From Streptomyces amritsarensis (lineage in GTDB: Bacteria; Actinomycetota; Actinomycetes; Streptomycetales; Streptomycetaceae), in contig NZ_MQUR01000081.1 in assembly GCF_001953875.1 (NCBI RefSeq), positions 1-36,331 on the forward strand: DNA of 36,331 nt. The letters run 5' to 3'. Every line of letters begins with the position of its first letter. The first letter of the stretch is position 1. The notes under the pieces are model-generated. The model searched no databases. It was not told the origin of the DNA and saw nothing but the letters and a program-made list of their open reading frames with translations. Shown piece by piece: positions 24,365-34,100 of this stretch. Made by a program: the position numbers and the translations under genes.

Positions 24365-25375
24365 GTGGACATCGACATGAGTGCCCTGCGGGGTCTGGTC
24401 CGGGAGAAGGAGATCTCCTTCGACCTGCTCGTCGAGGCGATCGAGTCGGCCCTCCTCATCGCGTACCACCGGACCGAGGGGAGCTTCCGCCGCGCCCGCG
24501 TCGTGCTGGACCGCACCAACGGTCACGTGGTCGTGTGGGCGACGGAAGACCCGAGGGATCTCGAAGAGGGCCAGGAGCCCAAGGAGTTCGACGACACCCC
24601 GTCGGACTTCGGCCGGATCGCCGCGACGACGGCCAAGCAGGTGATCCTCCAGCGTCTGCGCGACGCGGAGGACGACCTGACCTTCGGCGAGTTCGCCGGC
24701 CGGGAGGGCGACGTCATCACCGGCGTCGTGCAGCAGGGCAAGGACCCCAAGAACGTCCTCGTCGACATCGGCAAGCTGGAGGCCATCCTGCCGGTGCAGG
24801 AGCAGGTCCCCGGCGAGGAGTACCCGCACGGTCTGCGCCTGAAGGCGTACGTCGTGCGCGTGGCGAAGGGTGTCCGCGGCCCGTCCGTGACCCTCTCGCG
24901 CACCCACCCGAACCTGGTGAAGAAGCTGTTCTCGCTGGAGGTCCCGGAGATCGCCGACGGCAGCGTCGAGATCTCGGCGATCGCCCGTGAGGCCGGTCAC
25001 CGCACCAAGATCGCCGTCCGGTCCACCCGTTCGGGCCTCAACCCCAAGGGCGCCTGCATCGGCCCGATGGGCAGCCGTGTGCGCAACGTCATGGCCGAGC
25101 TGCACGGCGAGAAGATCGACATCGTCGACTGGTCGGACGACCCGGCGGAGATGGTCGCGAACGCGCTGTCACCCGCCCGGGTGAGCAAGGTCGAGGTCGT
25201 CGACTGGGACTCCCGCTCCGCCCGGGTGACCGTGCCCGACTACCAGCTGTCCCTGGCCATCGGCAAGGAGGGCCAGAACGCCCGCCTCGCCGCGCGGCTC
25301 ACCGGCTGGCGCATCGACATCCGTCCCGACACCGAGGTGTCCCCGGACGCGGACCGGGACCGGGGCGGGGAATAA
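24365..25375 (+). CDS. nusA: Transcription termination/antitermination factor NusA
   Basis: The protein has 336 residues from GTG 24365, with a strong GAGGAGG ribosome-binding site. Domains in order are the N-terminal RNA polymerase-binding domain (about 1-110), S1 (GDVITGVVQQGKDPKNVLVD), and KH1 and KH2 (GPMGSRVRNVMAELHGEKID, then LAIGKEGQNARLAARLTGW). The acidic C-terminal repeats of E. coli NusA are absent, as is normal in actinobacteria. NusA modulates pausing, termination and coupling. Confidence 0.97.
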   Translation: MDIDMSALRGLVREKEISFDLLVEAIESALLIAYHRTEGSFRRARVVLDRTNGHVVVWATEDPRDLEEGQEPKEFDDTPSDFGRIAATTAKQVILQRLRDAEDDLTFGEFAGREGDVITGVVQQGKDPKNVLVDIGKLEAILPVQEQVPGEEYPHGLRLKAYVVRVAKGVRGPSVTLSRTHPNLVKKLFSLEVPEIADGSVEISAIAREAGHRTKIAVRSTRSGLNPKGACIGPMGSRVRNVMAELHGEKIDIVDWSDDPAEMVANALSPARVSKVEVVDWDSRSARVTVPDYQLSLAIGKEGQNARLAARLTGWRIDIRPDTEVSPDADRDRGGE

Positions 25376-25422
25376 ACCGGTACCGGCCGGGGCTGTCCCG
25401 ACGGTAGACAGGGTCCGCACGA

Positions 25423-25491
25423 CCGCTGCCCAGGCAGCGGATCAAGACAACACGACAGCCGTTCGATCTTTACCCCCGCACTTGTCGGGGG
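25423..25491 (+). terminator. Two hairpins in the nusA-ylxR gap
   Basis: CCGCTGCC-CA-GGCAGCGG (25423-25440) and CCCCCG-7 nt-CGGGGG (25473-25491) lie in the 146-base gap. The first may reduce read-through or protect the 3' end of rimP-nusA. A TAGACT at 25511-25516, 5 nt before the ylxR GTG, could be a -10 for an internal, possibly leaderless, promoter. Confidence 0.4.
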
Positions 25492-25521
25492 AGAGGTCGG
25501 TGCGGGGAGGTAGACTTAGGC

Positions 25522-25809
25522 GTGTCTGGCCGGACGCAAGCCCGCGCATGCCCCGAACGCACCTGTGTGGGGTGTCGGGAGCGAGCGGCCAAGAGCGATC
25601 TGCTGCGGATCGTGGCGATCGAGGACGAATGCGTCCCCGATCCTCGCGGTACGCTGCCCGGCCGGGGTGCGTACGTGCACCCCGCCGTGGTCTGCCTCGA
25701 CCAGGCGGTCCGCCGCCGCGCGTTCCCCCGGGCCCTACGGTCCGCCGGAGCGCTCGACACGGCGAACCTGCGCAATGCCGTGGCCGGGAAAGCCGGGACC
25801 ACAGCGTAA
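25522..25809 (+). CDS. ylxR: YlxR-family RNA-binding protein (DUF448)
   Basis: This small basic protein has 95 residues. It starts at GTG 25522 because the family signature RTCVGCRERAAKSDLLRIV follows within 13 residues. The RGAYVHPAVVCLDQAVRRRAF segment (which starts near residue 48) is the second conserved block. YlxR proteins bind RNA and in some bacteria are reported to associate with RNase P; they are regularly encoded between nusA and infB, as here. Confidence 0.92.
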   Translation: MSGRTQARACPERTCVGCRERAAKSDLLRIVAIEDECVPDPRGTLPGRGAYVHPAVVCLDQAVRRRAFPRALRSAGALDTANLRNAVAGKAGTTA

Positions 25810-25876
25810 GGAAGTAGTACGGCACGGATACCCCGTGCGGTCAGGTACCTCGCGAGTTGGAAGTAGGTCGAGATTG

Positions 25877-25909
25877 CGATGAGCACTCGATGAGTACGCG
25901 ATGAGTACG
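25877..25909 (+). repeat. Three tandem 11-bp repeats in the infB leader
   Basis: Units are CGATGAGCACT (25877-25887), CGATGAGTACG (25888-25898) and CGATGAGTACG (25899-25909). Each contains an ATGA that is both a start and an overlapping stop; see the mini-ORF entry. Confidence 0.9.
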
Positions 25910-25921
25910 CCCATGAAGTAG
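25879..25921 (+). other. Three tandem overlapping mini-ORFs upstream of infB
   Basis: ORF a is 25879-25893, encoding MSTR-stop. ORF b is 25890-25904, encoding MSTR-stop. ORF c is 25901-25921, encoding MSTPMK-stop. Each stop overlaps the next start as ATGA, the arrangement used for termination-reinitiation. Only a weak G/A-rich ribosome-binding site (GGTCGAG) precedes the first. Whether they are translated is inferred; they are too short for gene callers. They end 37 bp before the infB GTG. Confidence 0.45.
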
Positions 25922-25925
25922 CGAC

Positions 25926-25945
25926 GGTCCGGCGTAACCCGGACC
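25926..25945 (+). promoter_or_regulatory. Hairpin adjoining the infB Shine-Dalgarno sequence
   Basis: GGTCCGG-CGTAAC-CCGGACC is a perfect 7-bp stem with a 6-base loop. It ends 1 base before TAAAAGGAG, the infB ribosome-binding site (AAAAGGAG, 25947-25954), and starts 4 bases after the last mini-ORF stop. A ribosome on the mini-ORFs would open it. Confidence 0.5.
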
Positions 25946-25958
25946 TAAAAGGAGCGAA

Positions 25959-29063
<3,105 letters not shown>

Positions 29064-29111
29064 GCGCGAGGCGGTTCGCACCGTGTCGTAACTCGGCAGC
29101 GACGCTGCGGG

Positions 29112-29154
29112 GGCCGGGGCCGGTCGGCGGAATATCCGTCGATCGGCCCCGGCC
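29112..29154 (+). terminator. Hairpin after infB
   Basis: A 19-bp stem with two G-T pairs (29112-29130 with 29136-29154) and an AATAT loop lies 48 bp after the infB stop. No long T-run follows. It may act as a partial terminator, since the downstream genes belong to the same conserved cluster. Confidence 0.7.
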
Positions 29155-29175
29155 GTTGCGTGTACGGTTCTGGTG

Positions 29176-29225
29176 ACCCGGCCGCGCGAGCGCCGGGTGA
29201 TCCTGCCGGGCGACGGCCCGGCAGG
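29176..29225 (+). promoter_or_regulatory. Two further hairpins in the ylxP leader
   Basis: ACCCGGC/GCCGGGT (29176-29182, 29192-29198) and CCTGCCGGGC-GACG-GCCCGGCAGG (29202-29225, perfect 10-bp stem) lie in the 199-base gap. They leave 37 bases before the ylxP start. Confidence 0.5.
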
Positions 29226-29262
29226 CCACCGAACCCGCACCGGCGGGATATCCGGCAACTGC

Positions 29263-29556
29263 ATGTACGTGGGGACTCTGTCCTTCGACCTGCTCCTCGG
29301 CGACGTCCACTCGCTGAAGGAGAAACGCTCCGTCGTCCGGCCCATCGTCGCCGAGCTCCAGCGAAAGTTCTCCGTGAGCGCGGCCGAGGTGGGCGACCAG
29401 GATCTGCACCGCAGGGCCCGCATAGGGGTCGCGCTGGTGAGTGGGGACGCGGGGTTCCTCTCGGACGTACTGGACCGCTGCGAGCGGCTGGTCGCGGCAC
29501 GTCCGGAAGTGGAGCTGCTGTCGGTACGACGGCGCCTCCACGGTGATGAAGACTGA
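29263..29556 (+). CDS. ylxP: YlxP-like protein (DUF503)
   Basis: This 97-residue protein has a ferredoxin-like alpha-beta pattern. It starts at ATG 29263, because family members begin M-[YV]-V-G-x-L; here MYVGTLSFDLLLGDVHSLKE. The in-frame extension to GTG 29173 is low in family features. The later block RARIGVALVSGD and SVRRRLHGDED match the family ends. It is regularly found between infB and rbfA and is assumed to act in ribosome biogenesis, but its role is not known. The ribosome-binding site is weak (GGGA). Confidence 0.85.
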   Translation: MYVGTLSFDLLLGDVHSLKEKRSVVRPIVAELQRKFSVSAAEVGDQDLHRRARIGVALVSGDAGFLSDVLDRCERLVAARPEVELLSVRRRLHGDED

Positions 29557-29590
29557 TTGCTTGTCTGCAAGAAAAGAAGGAGACGGACCA

Positions 29591-30043
29591 GTGGCCGACA
29601 ATGCGCGGGCGAAGAAGCTGGCGGACCTCATCCGGGAGGTGGTGGCGGAGAAGCTGCAGCGCGGTGTCAAGGACCCCCGCCTCGGTACGCACGTGACCAT
29701 CACGGACACCCGGGTCACCGGCGACCTGCGGGAGGCCACGGTCTTCTACACGGTCTACGGCGACGACGAGGACCGCGCCAGCGCGGCAGCCGGCCTGGAG
29801 AGCGCCAAGGGCGTCCTGCGCTCCGCGGTCGGCCGGGCGGCGGGAACCAAGTTCACCCCCACCCTGACCTTCGTCGCCGACGCCCTCCCGGAGACCGCCA
29901 AGACCATCGAGGACCTCCTCGACAAGGCGCGCGCCTCCGACGCCCAGGTGCGCGAGGTCTCCTCCGGTGCGCAGTACGCCGGCGACGCCGACCCGTACAA
30001 GAAGCCGGGCGAGGACGACGACGAGGACGCAGCCGCGCAATGA
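29591..30043 (+). CDS. rbfA: 30S ribosome-binding factor A
   Basis: This 150-residue protein has the KH-like RbfA fold. It starts at GTG 29591 with AAGGAG about 10 nt upstream. ADNARAKKLADLIREVVAEK and LRSAVGRAAGTKFTPTLTF (spanning about residues 2-21 and 76-94) are family blocks. The acidic C-tail (EDDDEDAAAQ) is short. It helps 16S rRNA 5'-end maturation and cold adaptation. The stop overlaps the truB ATG (ATGA), implying coupling. Confidence 0.96.
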   Translation: MADNARAKKLADLIREVVAEKLQRGVKDPRLGTHVTITDTRVTGDLREATVFYTVYGDDEDRASAAAGLESAKGVLRSAVGRAAGTKFTPTLTFVADALPETAKTIEDLLDKARASDAQVREVSSGAQYAGDADPYKKPGEDDDEDAAAQ

Positions 30044-30948
30044 GCACCAACGCAGGGAAGACTCCGGACGGCCTTGTCATCGTCGACAAGCCGTCCGGCT
30101 TCACTTCGCACGACGTGGTCGCCAAGATGCGCGGGATCGCCAAGACCCGCCGCGTGGGCCACGCCGGCACGCTCGACCCGATGGCGACGGGCGTGCTGGT
30201 CCTGGGCGTCGAGAAGGCCACCAAGCTCCTCGGCCACCTCGCGCTCACGGAGAAGGAGTACCTCGGCACGATCCGCCTGGGCCAGAACACCCTGACGGAC
30301 GACGCCGAAGGCGAGATCACCTCCTCCACGGACGCCGCCGGGGTCACCCGGGACGCCGTGGACGCGGGCATCGCCAAGCTGACCGGCGACATCATGCAGG
30401 TCCCGTCCAAGGTCAGCGCCATCAAGATCAAGGGCGTGCGCTCCTACAAGCGTGCGCGGGACGGCGAGGACTTCGAGATCCCGGCCCGGCCGGTGACCGT
30501 CTCCTCGTTCCAGGTGTACGACATGCGCGAGGCGGAGGCCGAGGACGGCACCAAGGTCGTCGACCTCGTCGTCTCCGTCGTCTGCTCCAGCGGTACCTAC
30601 ATCCGCGCCCTCGCCCGCGACCTCGGCGCCGACCTCGGCGTCGGCGGGCACCTGACGGCGCTGCGCCGCACCCGCGTGGGCCCGTACAAGCTCGACCGTG
30701 CGCGGACCCTGGACCAGCTCCAGGAGGAGCTGACCGTCATGCCGATCGGTGAGGCCGCCGCCGCGGCCTTCCCGCGTTGGGACCTCGACGCCCGGCGGGC
30801 CTCGCTGCTCGCCAACGGCGTGCGGATCGACATGCCGCAGGAGTACGGGGAGGGCCGCACGGTGGCGGTCTTCGGGCCGCAGGGCCGACTCCTCGGGCTC
30901 GTCGAGAGCAAGAACGGGAAAGCGAAGTCCCTCGCGGTCTTCGCCTGA
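30040..30948 (+). CDS. truB: tRNA pseudouridine-55 synthase
   Basis: The protein has 302 residues. The TruB signature RRVGHAGTLDPMATGVLVLG carries the catalytic D46. The thumb region TEKEYLGTIRLG, the motif VPSKVSAIKIKGVRSYKRAR and the SSGTYIRALARDLG motif follow, with a short C-terminal PUA-like domain ending about 302. It makes pseudouridine at position 55 in most tRNAs. It is last of the rimP-truB cluster and is followed by a strong hairpin. Confidence 0.97.
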   Translation: MSTNAGKTPDGLVIVDKPSGFTSHDVVAKMRGIAKTRRVGHAGTLDPMATGVLVLGVEKATKLLGHLALTEKEYLGTIRLGQNTLTDDAEGEITSSTDAAGVTRDAVDAGIAKLTGDIMQVPSKVSAIKIKGVRSYKRARDGEDFEIPARPVTVSSFQVYDMREAEAEDGTKVVDLVVSVVCSSGTYIRALARDLGADLGVGGHLTALRRTRVGPYKLDRARTLDQLQEELTVMPIGEAAAAAFPRWDLDARRASLLANGVRIDMPQEYGEGRTVAVFGPQGRLLGLVESKNGKAKSLAVFA

Positions 30949-30955
30949 TCGTTGA

Positions 30956-30999
30956 CGTGGAGCGGTGAGCGCACGTCCCGTGCCGCTCACCGCTCCACG
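30956..30999 (+). terminator. Terminator after truB
   Basis: CGTGGAGCGGTGAGCG (30956-30971) pairs perfectly over 16 bp with CGCTCACCGCTCCACG (30984-30999), followed by a C-run, not T. It lies 8 bp after the stop and separates the operon from the STAND-like gene. Confidence 0.8.
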
Positions 31000-31038
31000 A
31001 CCCCCCTCGGGTAGGTCTCTATCCACCCGGACGCCGCT

Positions 31039-31071
31039 ATTCACCCGTCCGAGCAGGCGCTCGGAGTGAAT
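31039..31071 (+). promoter_or_regulatory. Two-part dyad upstream of the STAND-like gene
   Basis: ATTCAC (31039-31044)/GTGAAT (31066-31071) and inside it CCGAGC-AGGC-GCTCGG (31049-31064). It lies in the 224-base gap 30949-31172, which also holds the truB terminator and a TACCGT at 31132-31137 that could be a -10. Confidence 0.4.
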
Positions 31072-31172
31072 GGAGGGAGCGTAAGGGGGCGCGTTCGCCA
31101 CGTGCGCTTTTCGTGCCGATCTTCACCTGCCTACCGTCGTGGGCACGGGGCGTTGCGGGGAGTGGTGCGGCC

Positions 31173-34100
31173 ATGGCGGAACTCGTCAAGATCTGCGATC
31201 CGGCCGGGCGGGAGCGCGGCAGCGGGTTCGTCGCGGACGACCGCGGGACGGTCGTCACCGCTCACGAGGCCGCCGACGGCCTGACCCGGTTCGTGCTGCA
31301 CGGCCCCGGACGGACCTGGCCGGCCGACGCGGCCGACGTGACCGCGCTGCCGGGCCTGGCGCTGGCCCTCATCCGCACGGACGGGCTCGGACTGCGTCCG
31401 ATGCCGGTGGCACAGCGCGAGTCGATCGCACCCGGGACCTACGTACGGCTGCCCGCCCGGGGCTGGCGGCAGGCGCGGGTGCTGGGGTGCGCTCAGGTCG
31501 CGCACCGGGCGGCCGGCGGGCTGTACGCGGTGCCCGCGGGGGCCGCGGTGGAGCTGGCGATCGGCACCGACGGCCGCGACGCGCTCGCGCAGGGCGGAGA
31601 GGCCTGCGGGGGGCCGGTACTCGACGCCGCGACCGGGGCGGTGCTCGCGGTACTGGGCACCGCACTGCGCGCGGAGCACCGCTCCGGGGGCTTCGCGGTG
31701 GCCCTGCGCGCGGCGGCCGACTGCGACCCGCACGGCCCGCTCGCCGCGCTGCTCGAACGCAACGCGGCGACCGTGCCGGGCCGGGGCGCCGACCTGAACC
31801 TCGCCGGGGCACTGGAACTGGCCGCGACCACCGTGGCCGCGGCCCTCGCCGCGGACCGGCCGGTCGAACGGCCGGTGGAACGGCCCGGCATCGCCGCCGA
31901 ACTGGAGGCCTTCACGGCCGGGGACCGCCCGGTGCTCGGCCTCGTGGGCAACCCGGGCACCGGCCGCACGACGGAACTGGCGGCGCTGGCCGCCCGCCGG
32001 GCCCGCGGCGCCCGCCCCGCGCCGACGCTGTGGCTGCGCGGGGCCGACCTGCGCGCCGACGACACCTCGCTGGCGGACGCGGCGGCCCGAGCCCTGGCGG
32101 CCGCGTCCCGCATCGCCGACCGGGCCGGCCCGCGCACGGGCGTGGGAGGGGACGGGGGCGGGTCGTCGGGGCGCTCCCCGCAGGGCGCCGAACGCACCGC
32201 CGCCACCACGTCCGGCCCCGAGGGCCGTGCGGCGGCCCAGGAGCCGCCCCGGCGCGCGACCGGCCCGGCCCGAACCGCCGCCCGCGAAGCCCCGGGCACG
32301 GGATCCCGCTGCGCCGCAAGCCCGCCCGAGGAGCGGCCCGGCCACCTGGTGCCCGCCCCACGTGGGCCGATGCACATCGAGCGGCACAGCCACGCGGCAC
32401 CGGGCCCGAACGGAAGCACTGAGGCGCTGTCCGGTCCGGCCGGGACCGTACCGGTCGGGGGTGCCGGCCGGGTGGTGTCCGGGTTCGGTGGCGCCGTGCC
32501 GGAGGGGTGGGCCGGGCCGTCGGTGTCGGGCTCTCGCGGGTCCGGGGAAGAGGGCCGTGGCCGGTCGGAGTGGAGCCCTCACGGGTCTGGGCCCGAACCG
32601 GGCGGGACCGTACCGGTCGGGGGTGCCGGGCAAGCCGTGCCCGGTCCGCGCAAGGCGTCGCCCGGCGAGGAGCGCAGCCGGCCGGCCTTCGGCGCACACC
32701 GGGCCGCGCCCGACGCGTGGGGCGGCGGGGCGGGTGGGGAGATCCGCGACCCGGCGGGAGCCGCATCGCACCTGGCGCACGTCGCCGCCCGAGCCGGCCG
32801 CCCCCTGCTCGTCGTGCTGGACGCCCCCGAGGAGATGCCGCAGGAGCTCGCCCACCGGCTCGGACCGTGGACCGACGCCACCACCGCGTGGCTGCGCGCC
32901 AGCGGGGCCCGGCTGGTCGTCGCCGCCCGGCCGGAGTACTGGGAGCGGGCCGGCGCCCTCCACCGGCCGGACGCCCTGCACGTCCCGGCCCGCGCGGACC
33001 GCCGGCTGCCGCCGGCCCTTCCGCTCGCGGACCTCACCGCCGCCGAGGCACAGACCCTCCGGGCTCGCCTCGGCATCCCCGCGGACGCCGTCCGCGAGGC
33101 CGACGCCCGGCACCCGCTCACCCTGCACCTCCTCGCAGGGATCCGCGCCGCCGAGGTCACCGCCGGCCGCCCCGGCCGCGACGAGGTCTTCGCCGCCCAC
33201 CTCGACCTGCTGTGCCTGCGCAGCGCGGTCCGGATCGCCGCCGCCCGCAGCGACGCCGGGGGTGCCCGGGTGCACGGGCCCGGTGTCAGGCGGCTCGCCG
33301 CCCGCGTCGCCGGCCGCGTGCACGAGGCCGCCCGGCGCTGCCTCGGACCCGGGCGGGGACAGCTGGACCGGTCCTCCTTCGAGGAACTGTTCCCGTGGCG
33401 CACCGGCTGGGCCTCCGCCGTCCTCGCCGAGGGGCTTGTGGTGCCAGCCGGGTCCGGCTACCGCTTCGCCCACGAGGAGCTGTCCGACTGGATCCAGGCA
33501 GGCCACCTCGACGTCCCCACGGCGCTCGACGTCCTCGTCCACGGCCCCGCCCGGCCCGGGCCGCCCGTGCCCCGGCACCGGATCGGGCCTGTCCTGGAAG
33601 CCCTGCGCCGACTCCCCCCGGACCGGCTCCGCGAGGAACTGGCCCGGCTCGTCGGCGCGCTCGACGGCTTCGCCGAAGCCCCGGCCGCCGAAGCCCCGGC
33701 CGCCGCCGACGGCGCCGGCGACCGCGACGCCGCCGGCGACGCCGACCGGGCCTGGTGGGCCGCCCGGCTGCTGCGCGAGACCCTTCTGCGCCTCCCCGAC
33801 GCGCGTGCGCACCTCCCCGTCCTGCACGCCCTCGCCGAGCATGTCGGCCGAGCCGGCCCGGGCGGATTCGGCGGCCGGTTCTGGAACCGGCTCCGGCTGC
33901 CCGAGCCCGACCGCCTCGACCTGCTGCGCCGGCTGCTGCCCGCCGACCCCGCCGAGGCGGTCCCGGGCGACCGCTACCTCGACGCCGTGGCCCGCCGACT
34001 GGCCCGGGCCCCCCGGGCGACCCAGCCGCTGCTCTGCGGCTGGTTCACCGACGGCCGCCGGCTGCGCGGCCGCCCCGGGGCCACCGTCGCCACCGCCGCG

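Noticed and set aside
29173..29262. N-terminal extension of YlxP from GTG 29173
   Set aside because: The region forms stable hairpins, and family proteins begin at the M-[YV]-V-G motif found at 29263.
32441..32629. CRISPR-like repeat pair
   Set aside because: Only two copies, in frame within a coding low-complexity linker; no array or cas genes.
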